A DNA stretch of 64,000 nt from Aeromonas sp. FDAARGOS 1405 (GCF_019048265.1 NZ_CP077311.1:1264501-1328500), one strand, 5' to 3'; numbered from the stretch's first letter, positions 30,087 through 37,973 are shown. Notes: generated by a model from the sequence alone, not told the origin. Numbers and translations: made by a program.

Positions 30087-31387
30087 CGAACACCTTCAGA
30101 CTTCAGAAAGGCATCCACTTCATTCAGTCCGTCTAAGAAGACTCTCTGAAACTCTTGAAAATCGGCTATTGGTAATGGTCCGCTATTCGCAACCCAAGAA
30201 CCAATCCTGCGAGTTGCCTTCTCTGCAACCGCAATCCGTAATGCAAGAACATCATCTCTACGGTCTGTCTCACTTAAAACATGGGCAACACGATCAAAAG
30301 TGTATTCAACGTTCTCTATGATTCCACCAGCTTTCAACGCTGAGCGTCGAATAATACAGGGGACACAAATGCCACATTGCTGGTTAGAGCGCTTCCAATG
30401 ACTACATGAAACAGTATTGTCCACAATATCTGATAATAATTTTCTGTTCTTACAGTCTAAAGCCATTTGTCCTTTAGTTTTAAACTGATAAGGATTTAAA
30501 ATACGGCATGGGATCATCGCCTTTTCAAAAATCCTTTGGATACTGTCGATAAAGTATGGATGGGTTGTTCTTGTGCTCAACGAACCAATACGCCTATTAG
30601 TCAATGGAGCATTCAATGAGATAAATCCATTTTCAGGCACAAACAATTCAACTTCATCTTTCTGAGATACCTCTTGCACAGCACAAGCTCCGATAGCCGC
30701 AAACGCAAGAAAATTTAAGCTGCGTGTTCGCATAGAAATATCAGTCTCACCGATAGACAGGTGAGGGTCAGCGTTAACCTGAAAACGAGAATACCGCCCA
30801 GAGAGCGCTGAAGCTATCTTATCCTGATGGGATTTATCTCCTTTGTATGCATGACTTACCAATAATGGGGCACGCCCCTGGGCAAGAAGATCGATCGCCC
30901 CAATGGCAGAATCGAGCCCTCCTGAAAATAAGCACACAGAATCAAGTCCCTGGAGTTGAACTAACTGGAAACGGTCAGACCCACTATATGGCTTGGGAGA
31001 AGCAAAACCACCTTCCTTAAATTCAAAATCCCACATGTCACCGCTGAGAAAATGGAGCGATTTTTCAATATCCTTTTTCAGGGGGAGCCAGCGTTCAGGC
31101 TCATTCAGCGGCAGTTGAAGAAAAAACTGGCGAGTCCAGCCATCTTCAGTGTCAGAGCGGCGAACAAAAGTATCTGCAGCTGTAACGGCTAGTGCTATTG
31201 TCAGAAAGTCCATAGCTTGGCTAGGAATACTGACCCCCAAACGCTTTATCTTATCTATGATCGGGTTTCCGATGAAAGATATATCACTACGGTGCTTGCC
31301 ACCCAGCCCATAAAGTTGCACCGGCAACAAGCCATCTTCAGCTAAAGGCAGCAACTGATAATCGTGATGGAATACTAACTTTGTCAC
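30083..31387 (-). CDS. qatC: QatC, QueC-like protein of the Qat system
   Basis: A protein of about 434 residues with a QueC-like PP-loop ATPase domain: CLFSGGLDSAIGAIDLLAQG holds the SGGxDS loop. A QueC-like zinc cluster is visible as a cysteine set in CSHWKRSNQQCGICVPC. QueC makes a 7-deazaguanine precursor, and QatC is thought to use related chemistry. I placed the start at GTG 31387, with GGGAG 8 nt upstream and a GTGA overlap with the qatB stop, the same junction as between qatC and qatD; an ATG at 31411 is possible. Confidence 0.93.
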   Translation of the reverse strand: MTKLVFHHDYQLLPLAEDGLLPVQLYGLGGKHRSDISFIGNPIIDKIKRLGVSIPSQAMDFLTIALAVTAADTFVRRSDTEDGWTRQFFLQLPLNEPERWLPLKKDIEKSLHFLSGDMWDFEFKEGGFASPKPYSGSDRFQLVQLQGLDSVCLFSGGLDSAIGAIDLLAQGRAPLLVSHAYKGDKSHQDKIASALSGRYSRFQVNADPHLSIGETDISMRTRSLNFLAFAAIGACAVQEVSQKDEVELFVPENGFISLNAPLTNRRIGSLSTRTTHPYFIDSIQRIFEKAMIPCRILNPYQFKTKGQMALDCKNRKLLSDIVDNTVSCSHWKRSNQQCGICVPCIIRRSALKAGGIIENVEYTFDRVAHVLSETDRRDDVLALRIAVAEKATRRIGSWVANSGPLPIADFQEFQRVFLDGLNEVDAFLKSEGVR

Positions 31388-32136
31388 TGGTAGGTCTCCC
31401 ATTCCTTCCATACATCTATGATGGCTTGACGCTCAATCTGTACCATTTGCTGACGGCTGACGTTTCTCACCTTACCAGTTAGTTTGGTTGCCATATGCTT
31501 ATCAACTACAACCTTGATGAGTTCCCGCAGTTCAGTTTCTGCTCTCAGAGCCTGAGAAGGTGTATTGGCTTTGTTCCATGCTTTATCGGAATCCATAACC
31601 ATCTGCAGGAAGATGATTTCAGCCAAGTAACCAATCATTGTGTCGACAATAACATCATCAGTGATGCACTGGGGATCGAAAGTCTCCACCCCATCCAAAG
31701 CCTCTACAAGAGCATGATTCATTGCGGCACGGATCTTATCCGAATCTCCATCCCCAGTGGCCAGCGCCTGCGTTATCGTGGAAATAGCAAGCTCACAAGG
31801 CAGGCCGGCTAAACTCCCAAGATCGACACTAGCTTCGCCCGAAGCTGCCGGTACACCAGCCAGAATGCTGAAAAGTCCCGCACCTGCATTGGTGGCACTT
31901 CCCATTCTTCTGGCAGCATTACTGCTTCCACCACTGGCTTTACGTGCGTAATGACCGATCGCTTTCCTAAAATCATCTCGATTGCCACTAGATACAGCGC
32001 GACCTAAAGATGTGCGATATGGCCTAAATCTATCACCCTGAGGCAATGGTAGTGGTTGCTGCGGTTGATCATCCGCCCATGGAGGGACGAGTGGTGATCC
32101 CCCTCCTGGTCCAGTACTTGATTGCGAAGTTCCCAT
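31384..32136 (-). CDS. qatB: QatB, Qat anti-phage system protein
   Basis: A 250-residue protein with the characteristic QatB N terminus MGTSQSSTGPGGGSPLVPPW, followed by a low-complexity proline/glutamine stretch and then a mainly alpha-helical domain. Its biochemical role is not known. The ATG overlaps the qatA stop codon as TAATG. It lies in the expected second position of qatABCD. Confidence 0.92.
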   Translation of the reverse strand: MGTSQSSTGPGGGSPLVPPWADDQPQQPLPLPQGDRFRPYRTSLGRAVSSGNRDDFRKAIGHYARKASGGSSNAARRMGSATNAGAGLFSILAGVPAASGEASVDLGSLAGLPCELAISTITQALATGDGDSDKIRAAMNHALVEALDGVETFDPQCITDDVIVDTMIGYLAEIIFLQMVMDSDKAWNKANTPSQALRAETELRELIKVVVDKHMATKLTGKVRNVSRQQMVQIERQAIIDVWKEWETYQ

Positions 32137-33923
32137 TACCCCTCCTTATGCCATTGCTCATCTTTGAGGGCTGCAGCCATCCAGGGAGGACGCTTGTCAC
32201 CCAATTCCAGTTCTTGCAGCAAATATCGAACAAGAATCTTGGCCGCCTCAGCAGAATGCCGGGCCAGCAAACAAGCACCAGCAAACCCTTTAGGCTTTCT
32301 AGACCAGTCAGAAACCTGCCTTAAGTGGCTAATAATCCCTTCCATGACTGGTATCTGCTCCTCTAATGGAAGGGTATCCAACAACTTTTCTGCTGTTGGG
32401 GAGCTAGTGTTCTTCGTGTCCACCAGTACACTCAGGATTTCTCGCCCAATAGGGGATAACCCCACTACATAGGCACCAATCGGCATAGTTTCCCGAGACA
32501 AGTAAATCGCAGCTCTGAGATCAACCCCGCCCAATCGAGGCTCAAGCTGAGACCACTCGCTAATGAAGGACTTGGTGGTTGGATTATCCATCCATGTCTT
32601 CGGGGCTCCATCAGGTATTTTTCCTCCATCATCCTCGAGCTGTTTGAGCAGTGCAGGTATTCCTTGTTCAGCATCCACCAAACGATAGAAATCTGCTGTT
32701 GCCTCAACACCAACACAGCGCTCGAAAATTACTAGCTTAGTAATGATGGCTTCATCCAGCGGCATTGACCGACGCCGAGCAATCTGCGAGCGCATTTTTA
32801 CGACGTTTAAAAGTCGTTTCACGATTCGCGGATTTCCGTGAATAATTGGGGAATTGGCCAGTATCGGTGCAATACGATCTGCCCGAGAAAATGCTCTGGC
32901 TAAGTCACCATCTTCTGACTGTCCTGTCAGTGCTAATGCATCCTGCCGGGTTATAGGATCGTCTTTCCAAGAATGTTGTAGTGACTTCTCCAATCCCTCA
33001 CGGAGCATATTGAGCTTGTCTTCGGGCAGACGGTGATCAATGGCGTAAAGCATAAACAAATAAGAACGAATTTCCCGAACACCAGCCTTGGGAACACGAA
33101 TAGGGACTTGAATTAGCTTGTCCAAATAGTCGATCTGGTGTCGCTCTGATGCACCTTTAAAATGATCAGCTACCGCAGAACGGATCATTTCTTCATCGGC
33201 GGCGATGATGAAAGCAGTATTAGTCAGGAATAGGAACAGCCGGATAGCCTCAAGAGTATGGATGGCATTAGTTGGTAAGCAACGATCAAGATTATCGATA
33301 ACCACTACCAACGGCTTACCAAGCTCTTCCAAAATTTCCCCGTACTCTTTTCGAAAGGCGTCAATCTGTTGAGGTGGACTTTTCTTTGGCTCAGACTTCA
33401 GTAGCCCGCCGGCTTGTTCCTTAACCTCTGAAGCCGTCTTGCACAAATCCTCATACTCACCCTGATTCTGAATACCATCAACAGAATTCCCTAGAGCGCC
33501 TAAACTCCTAGCAACAAGCCCTCCGGTAGGAATACCGGCAATCAGGGCGGCCCCCTCAGCCAGTAAGCCCATTGCACGGAATCCATTAACCCGGGCTAGG
33601 AGTCTCTTTGTTTTGGTCACTAGGCCATCATTTCCATCTGCCGCTTCGGTCAAAGCCGACGCGATAACCTCCAAAAGAGCAGCTCTAGCATCGTCATACC
33701 CTTGGTACAACCAAGCATCAAACTTGATGACTATCCATTCCCCATTCTCGTGCTCTAGTTTTTGCTCAATCAACTCTAAAAGAGATGATTTACCAGCTCC
33801 CCAGTTACCAAAAATCCCAACAGAAACTGGCAACATTTTGTCAGTGGTTAGGATATCAACAGCAAGTTGTGAAACCTCACCAAAGTTTAAATAGTCTTCA
33901 GAGGATTCCTTATCAGCCCACAT
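32136..33923 (-). CDS. qatA: QatA, KAP-family P-loop ATPase of the Qat system
   Basis: A 595-residue ATPase. The Walker A motif is FGNWGAGKSSLLELIEQKL (about residues 38-56) and the Walker B-like segment is PLVVVIDNLDRCLP (about residues 203-216). A hydrophobic stretch between them (about residues 116-135) is typical of KAP NTPases, which can be membrane-associated. It is the first gene of the qat operon; AAGGA lies 6 nt before the ATG. It is presumably the energy-using or sensing component. Confidence 0.93.
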   Translation of the reverse strand: MWADKESSEDYLNFGEVSQLAVDILTTDKMLPVSVGIFGNWGAGKSSLLELIEQKLEHENGEWIVIKFDAWLYQGYDDARAALLEVIASALTEAADGNDGLVTKTKRLLARVNGFRAMGLLAEGAALIAGIPTGGLVARSLGALGNSVDGIQNQGEYEDLCKTASEVKEQAGGLLKSEPKKSPPQQIDAFRKEYGEILEELGKPLVVVIDNLDRCLPTNAIHTLEAIRLFLFLTNTAFIIAADEEMIRSAVADHFKGASERHQIDYLDKLIQVPIRVPKAGVREIRSYLFMLYAIDHRLPEDKLNMLREGLEKSLQHSWKDDPITRQDALALTGQSEDGDLARAFSRADRIAPILANSPIIHGNPRIVKRLLNVVKMRSQIARRRSMPLDEAIITKLVIFERCVGVEATADFYRLVDAEQGIPALLKQLEDDGGKIPDGAPKTWMDNPTTKSFISEWSQLEPRLGGVDLRAAIYLSRETMPIGAYVVGLSPIGREILSVLVDTKNTSSPTAEKLLDTLPLEEQIPVMEGIISHLRQVSDWSRKPKGFAGACLLARHSAEAAKILVRYLLQELELGDKRPPWMAAALKDEQWHKEG

Positions 33924-34398
33924 CGTACATCCTTGTGCCAGTCAATAGAGTTAGAAATCTAGTGCTATGCTAAACAAGACCCATGAAAGTCTCAAACATA
34001 AGAATGATTCCAGATAGATAGGAATCCCCCTACCTCTTCCAGCGCCCCCAAGAGCCCCCATTCCTCCAAACCGGATGGCCTACATTCCAGAGCGAAGAAC
34101 AGCACGAACATTCCAGATAGATGGGAAGGCTCCTATCAATGTTCCAGGTGCTCGTTCTGAAGCGACATTCCACTATCTGGAATATCCGCACCAAGATTCC
34201 AGATAGATAGTTATGTGGAAAGGAATTGGACAGAGATTGGCCGGGGATGAGGGCGCTGATTCCACTGGCCAATAAGCCACTGGATTCCAGTACTCCAACT
34301 TTGTCACGAACGAACAAACTCAACATTTTCAATAAGTTGATTGAACACCAAGGCCTTCGGTGCCATGCTGAAATCATGTTCATTGGTGGAGTAACACG
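33924..34398. other. Gene-free region with ATTCCAGATAGAT repeats
   Basis: No convincing ORF is seen in this stretch of 475 bp between the qat operon and two small membrane genes. It probably carries the qatA promoter. It contains three direct copies of ATTCCAGATAGAT (34007, 34110, 34196) and one inverted partial copy CTATCTGGAAT (34173-34183). Confidence 0.6.
34007..34209. repeat. ATTCCAGATAGAT repeat family
   Basis: Direct copies lie at 34007-34019, 34110-34122 and 34196-34208; an inverted copy of the first 11 bases lies at 34173-34183. The intervals (103 and 86 bp) are irregular. The function is unknown; binding sites for a regulator, resolvase or mobilisation protein are possible. Confidence 0.65.
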
Positions 34399-34518
34399 AT
34401 GGATTCGTTCAGTTGGGGGATGGTTGGCTTGCTGGCCTTCTTCACGCTTGTCTTCGTGTGGAGTCTGTATAGCTACAAGGCGCATGCAAAAGAGAGACAC
34501 CATGAAACCGATCGCTGA
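34399..34518 (+). CDS. Small membrane protein (39 aa), unknown
   Basis: A 39-codon ORF with MDSFSWGMVGLLAFFTLVFV as a single transmembrane segment and a basic, histidine-rich tail. GGTGGAG lies 8 nt before the ATG. It overlaps the next gene by 17 bp, which suggests coupled translation. I do not recognise the family. The good ribosome binding site, the membrane segment and the overlap support it as real. Confidence 0.55.
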   Translation: MDSFSWGMVGLLAFFTLVFVWSLYSYKAHAKERHHETDR

Positions 34519-34825
34519 TATCGCCCTCATGGCGGTGGTTGCGCTGGGCTTGATGGCACTTGGCGACACGGTGCTTGCATGGCTGCTGATCTGCCTGCCA
34601 CCGGTTTACTGGTGCTGGCCAATACTGGCCTGGGCCACCAGGCACCCCATCACGGCCAGGTTGCAGTTAATGGCTCTTGCCACACTCACCTGCTGGCACT
34701 GGCCCGCCGGGCTGTTCACTGCGCTGAGCATCGCACTCATCTGGACAGCGAAAACCCTGAAGACAACCCCACGCCCAAAGCGCAAGGGTGGGCCGGTCAT
34801 CAAAAATTACTACTTCTGGAGCTAA
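34502..34825 (+). CDS. Small integral membrane protein (107 aa), unknown
   Basis: A 107-residue hydrophobic protein with about three or four membrane segments (IALMAVVALGLMALGDTVLA, a second with LLICLPPVYWCWPILAW, and one around LFTALSIALIW) and a basic C-terminal tail KTTPRPKRKGG. A longer in-frame reading extends upstream to 34226, but the ATG at 34502 coincides with the end of the preceding small membrane gene and gives a compact protein. It converges with the serine recombinase gene with a 4-bp overlap. Function unknown. Confidence 0.6.
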   Translation: MKPIADIALMAVVALGLMALGDTVLAWLLICLPPVYWCWPILAWATRHPITARLQLMALATLTCWHWPAGLFTALSIALIWTAKTLKTTPRPKRKGGPVIKNYYFWS

Positions 34826-35439
34826 CTGCGTGTCTCCTTGGCCACACTAGCGATAAGGTACCTTGAGCAACCAAGCATCTCCTGAATCGCGGAATAACTA
34901 TGGCCTGTCACCAACAGCCTGGCGATGTGCTGACGCTTCTTCTCATCCTTCTGCCTACCACGGTATTTCCCTTCATCCCTGGCCTTGGCAATACCCTGCT
35001 GCTGCCTGCGACGGCGATCTTCATAGTCTTTACGAGCGACGGCTGCGAGCATATCCAACAGCATGCCATTTACAGCCTGCAAGATGGCGCTGGTGAACTC
35101 GGAGCGGCAGCCCCCCTGTAATGCCACCCAGGAAGTCGGAAGCTCAGGAGAAACGATGGAGAGCTGTTTCTGTGCCAAAAGCTGCTTCAGTGTTTGCCAA
35201 TCCGTCTGATTGAGACGGGCCAGACGATCAATCTGCTCTACCAGCACAATGTCACGATCTGCAGCATCGCGGATCAGCCTCATAAGCTCAGGCCTGTCCA
35301 GCGTCGCTCCCGACTCATTCTCCACATAGAAACTGGCAATCTGATGGCCATGCTCAGCAGCAAAACCAATCAGCAGCTCTCGTGCCCGCTCAGCATCCTG
35401 TTCCACTGTCGATGCACGTAAATACGCCCGTATGAACAT
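34822..35439 (-). CDS. Serine recombinase of resolvase/invertase type
   Basis: A 205-residue recombinase. The catalytic serine is in IRAYLRASTVEQDAERARE (about Ser10), and the conserved DRPELMRLI and VLVEQIDRLARL with the active-site arginine region follow. A C-terminal helix-turn-helix is present (ARLLVTGHSYSAIQEMLGCS). Such proteins resolve multimers at a res site next to their own gene; candidate sub-sites lie at 35455-35535. It may keep the excised, replicating form of the island monomeric. Confidence 0.9.
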   Translation of the reverse strand: MFIRAYLRASTVEQDAERARELLIGFAAEHGHQIASFYVENESGATLDRPELMRLIRDAADRDIVLVEQIDRLARLNQTDWQTLKQLLAQKQLSIVSPELPTSWVALQGGCRSEFTSAILQAVNGMLLDMLAAVARKDYEDRRRRQQQGIAKARDEGKYRGRQKDEKKRQHIARLLVTGHSYSAIQEMLGCSRYLIASVAKETRS

Positions 35440-35461
35440 TGAAACCCCATCAGTCTGTTTA

Positions 35462-35530
35462 AAGTGGTTCCTAATTATTGGTTCAATATAAGTGGTTTCA
35501 ATATGATTTTCGAGAGGGTATTAAGTGGTT
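35462..35530. repeat. Candidate res site of the serine recombinase
   Basis: AAGTGGTT occurs at 35462, 35490 and 35523, with similar AT-rich flanks (TTTAAAGTGG, TATAAGTGG, ATTAAGTGG). The cluster is 20 to 100 bp upstream of the recombinase start, the usual place for res. Confidence 0.5.
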
Positions 35531-35841
35531 TTAATGGGGTATACCTTTTTAGAACCACCACATGACGATCGAAACACAACCTTTCGATAGCCTTTTGATC
35601 TGACAGCACAAACTTTAAGTGTGATCCGTCATCACAAAGTCGCTTTTGAGTTGTATTTGAGTATTTAAGCGACGTTGCTCACCATTCCTGATCTGCTGAA
35701 TGGGATGCCAAAGGAGGAAATCTACAGAAGCTGGGCTTTGAGGTGAGTCATCTTTTCGACTCACCGAACAAGCCAGCAGCCAAGCGTAGCGCGGCAGTTC
35801 TTTACCCCATGGCTTGGTAATCTCCCCGTCTGCTGTTCTCT

Positions 35842-35941
35842 TACCCGCTATAGGGGATAAATGTTAGATACCGCCTACAGCGTGTGAGTTACATTTACCT
35901 CCTATAACAGGTAAATATTGATATACCTGCCATAGCGTGTA
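35842..35941 (+). promoter_or_regulatory. Four HipB-type operators in the hipBA promoter
   Basis: 18-bp sites with the plan TACCN-N8-NGNTA lie at 35842-35859 (TACCCGCTATAGGGGATA), 35869-35886, 35896-35913 (TACCTCCTATAACAGGTA) and 35924-35941. Their starts are 27, 27 and 28 bp apart. The first is one base from the E. coli HipB operator TATCC-N8-GGATA. Confidence 0.8.
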
Positions 35942-35976
35942 AATTGGAAGAAGGCACGCTACCAGGTTGTCGAATC

Positions 35977-36231
35977 ATGAAAGTAACCAGCGCCAAGCAG
36001 CTGAGCGCCTGTATCAAGGATGCCAGGCTTTCTCAAAAGCTCTCTCAAGGCAAAGTGGCCGAGAAAGTGGGGATTAGGCAAGACACAGTCTCCAGCTTCG
36101 AACTCAATCCTGAGTCCACCAAGCTGGAAACCCTGTTCAAGATCCTCGCATCACTCGAATTGTCACTGGACATCAAACCCCGCAATGAGTCATCCGAGAG
36201 TCCGGCATCGGGCTGGAAGGAGGAGTGGTAA
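35977..36231 (+). CDS. hipB: HipB-like antitoxin (XRE-family DNA-binding protein)
   Basis: An 84-residue protein with a helix-turn-helix: LSQGKVAEKVGIRQDTVSSF (about residues 23-42) followed by KLETLFKILASLELSLDI, as in HipB. It should neutralise HipA and repress the operon by binding the four upstream operators. I used the ATG at 35977, where the HipB-like sequence begins, rather than an in-frame start 33 bp upstream. The stop overlaps the hipA start as TAATG. Confidence 0.9.
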   Translation: MKVTSAKQLSACIKDARLSQKLSQGKVAEKVGIRQDTVSSFELNPESTKLETLFKILASLELSLDIKPRNESSESPASGWKEEW

Positions 36232-37550
36232 TGGCCAATCTGGCTGTCTACATGAACGGCTATCGGGTAGGCACATTCACCAAAACTACCAGCGGCGCCC
36301 ATCAGTTTCAGTACCATGAGTCATGGCTGGCACAACCGGGCAGCCGTCCCATCTCACTTTCCATGCCATTGCGCCATCAGGCCTACCGGGGCGATGAAGC
36401 CTATAACTTCTTCGACAACCTGCTGCCAGATAATACGGAGGTGAGGAACAGGGTTGTAGCACGCTATCAAGCGGCATCAACTCAGCCCTTCGATCTGCTC
36501 AGTTGCATTGGCCAGGATAGCGTAGGGGCATTACAGCTGGTTACCGAAGGGCACGACGTTCCAGATGTCAGGCGAATCGACTACAAAGCACTTTCCGATG
36601 GCGAGCTCGAGCAGATCCTGACCAGCTACAAATCAGGAATCCCTTTGGGGATGGTCAGGGAGCAAGAGGAGTTCCGGATCTCTATCGCCGGAGCGCAAGA
36701 AAAGACAGCGCTGCTCTATCTCGATGGCCGTTGGTACTTGCCACTCAACGCAACGCCGACAACCCACATTATCAAACTCCCTATTGGCAAGATTGAAAGC
36801 CACTCCTACTCGATAGACCTCTCCCAGAGCGTAGAAAACGAATATCTCTGCACTCTGATTGCCAAGGAGTTTGGTCTACCCGTGCCTCACTGCTTCATGA
36901 TGCAGGTTGGCCAGGTCAAAGCACTGGCTGTGGAACGCTTCGACAGACGTTACGCTGCCGATCGCAGTTGGATCATGCGCCTTCCCCAAGAAGATTTCTG
37001 TCAGGTATTGAATGTTCCGTCAGCACGGAAATACGAGAGTCATGGAGGACCAGGGATCACTGACATCATGAAAACCTTGCTGGGCTCTGCGACACCAGAA
37101 CAGGATCGCTACCTGTTCATGAAATCTCAGGTCCTGTTCTGGCTGCTGGCGGCCACCGATGGCCATGCAAAGAACTTCTCGGTCTTTATTGAACCGGAAG
37201 GGCGTTTTCGCCTGACCCCTTTTTACGACATCCTATCTGTCTATCCAGTGTTTGGCGGCCGAGGCCTCAACCGAAGGGACGCCAAGCTCGCTATGGGCCT
37301 AGCAAGCAGCAAGGGAAAGAAATACGCCATTGAGCAGATATTCCCGCGTCATTTCTTCCAAACGGCGAAAGCTGTGGGATTTGAGCGTTCTGCTATGGAA
37401 GAGATCCTGACAGAACTGGCCAACTCCGTTGATGATGTTATTAAGCGTGTTACCCAGCAATTGCCAGCGGGCTTCCCCGATGCCATCAGCAGCACCATTC
37501 TAGAGGGCCTAAAAGCCCGCTCAGCCAGGCTGATAAAGGGCTGGGATTAA
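36231..37550 (+). CDS. hipA: HipA-like serine/threonine kinase toxin
   Basis: A 439-residue kinase, the same length as E. coli HipA (440). The N-terminal couple domain (LAVYMNGYRVGTF, YNFFDNLLPDN) is followed by the kinase core with ISIAGAQEKTALLY, HIIKLPIG, a catalytic ATDGHAKNFSVF and the metal-binding PFYDILS. HipA phosphorylates glutamyl-tRNA synthetase and stops growth. AGGAGG precedes the ATG at 36231. As a toxin-antitoxin pair on an island it may stabilise the element or act in defence. Confidence 0.93.
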   Translation: MANLAVYMNGYRVGTFTKTTSGAHQFQYHESWLAQPGSRPISLSMPLRHQAYRGDEAYNFFDNLLPDNTEVRNRVVARYQAASTQPFDLLSCIGQDSVGALQLVTEGHDVPDVRRIDYKALSDGELEQILTSYKSGIPLGMVREQEEFRISIAGAQEKTALLYLDGRWYLPLNATPTTHIIKLPIGKIESHSYSIDLSQSVENEYLCTLIAKEFGLPVPHCFMMQVGQVKALAVERFDRRYAADRSWIMRLPQEDFCQVLNVPSARKYESHGGPGITDIMKTLLGSATPEQDRYLFMKSQVLFWLLAATDGHAKNFSVFIEPEGRFRLTPFYDILSVYPVFGGRGLNRRDAKLAMGLASSKGKKYAIEQIFPRHFFQTAKAVGFERSAMEEILTELANSVDDVIKRVTQQLPAGFPDAISSTILEGLKARSARLIKGWD

Positions 37551-37882
37551 ATTGACGGTATGTGGGATGATTGCACGGTTAGCCAAACCACCTATGGGAA
37601 GTTTGCACGGTTCGAAGAGTAAAAGCGGCTTTCCAGGCACCGGACGGTGCTATGGTCGGTTCAAAATATGTTCAAAACTCACCTAAAAAGCAGTTTTGAA
37701 TGCGTGTAGTAGCATCGCGTTGATTCATATGGGAAGGCTGCACGATCGAGAATGGACTATGTGGGAACGCTGCACGATAGCAGAAACCCGTGAGCGGCCT
37801 CTCAATATGCTGTTTTAGTTACTTTTACCCCAAGCGGCCCCCGAAAAGCCACTAACATATTGAAGATAATAGATTATTTACA
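37551..37882. other. Right-end non-coding region of the island
   Basis: No ORF is seen. The region contains four repeats of TATG(TG)GGAA-type sequence ending in TGCACGRT, an inverted repeat TTCAAAACT/AGTTTTGAA (37671-37679 and 37692-37700), and then attR. Confidence 0.6.
37559..37780. repeat. Four TATGNGGGA...TGCACG repeats next to attR
   Basis: Copies are at 37559-37580, 37593-37612, 37728-37746 and 37758-37780; each begins TATG, has GGGA, and ends with TTGCACGGTT or CTGCACGAT. They form two close pairs about 33 bp apart within a pair and about 165-169 bp between pairs. By position they may be integrase arm sites or excision-factor sites. Confidence 0.7.
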
Positions 37883-37900
37883 TTCTGCATCGGCAAGTAA
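37883..37900 (+). repeat. attR: right 18-bp direct repeat of the island
   Basis: TTCTGCATCGGCAAGTAA is identical to the 3' end of mnmE at 25608-25625. The original mnmE terminator follows 17 bp later. Confidence 0.95.
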
Positions 37901-37917
37901 CTCTCTGCACAGCAGAC

Positions 37918-37952
37918 AACAAAAAGCCCGGGATGAACCCGGGCTTTTTGTT
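37918..37952. terminator. Displaced mnmE terminator, shared with fhuB
   Basis: AACAAAAAGCCCGGG and CCCGGGCTTTTTGTT are perfect 15-bp arms around ATGAA. It works in both directions: for fhuB from the right and, before island insertion, for mnmE from the left. Confidence 0.9.
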
Positions 37953-37973
37953 GTGCGTTTTTTGTCCGCAAAC

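Larger units (their letters stand above)
35440..35976. other. Gene-free region: candidate res site and hip operators
   Basis: The left part (35455-35535) has three copies of AAGTGGTT with flanking AT-rich sequence, probably the resolvase site. The middle has an inverted repeat GGTGAGTC/GACTCACC (35742-35765). The right part (35842-35941) holds four HipB-type operators. No credible ORF is seen. Confidence 0.6.
25626..37900. mobile_element. mnmE-integrated genomic island with IncQ-like replication, Qat defence and hipBA
   Basis: The element of about 12.3 kb is bounded by the 18-bp repeats and begins with a tyrosine integrase pointing into the island. Its content is int; iterons and repC-repA of IncQ type; a candidate excision factor; qatDCBA; two small membrane proteins; a serine resolvase; and hipBA. 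The mnmE terminator has been displaced to the right of attR (37918-37952). The cargo from 29.3 to 34 kb is visibly richer in A+T than the flanking core. No relaxase, coupling protein or conjugation gene is visible. Confidence 0.93.

Noticed and set aside
34226..34825. 199-codon version of the small membrane protein gene
   Set aside because: The extra N-terminal part has no membrane or domain character and overlaps a better-supported short ORF; the ATG at 34502 was preferred.
34007..37780. Repeats in the island considered as a CRISPR array
   Set aside because: Repeat units are short and irregularly spaced, spacers are not of uniform length, and no cas gene is present.
25626..37900. Search for a relaxase, coupling protein or type IV secretion gene in the island
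   Set aside because: None of the ORFs carries relaxase histidine motifs or conjugation ATPase motifs, so self-transfer or a mob gene cannot be claimed.
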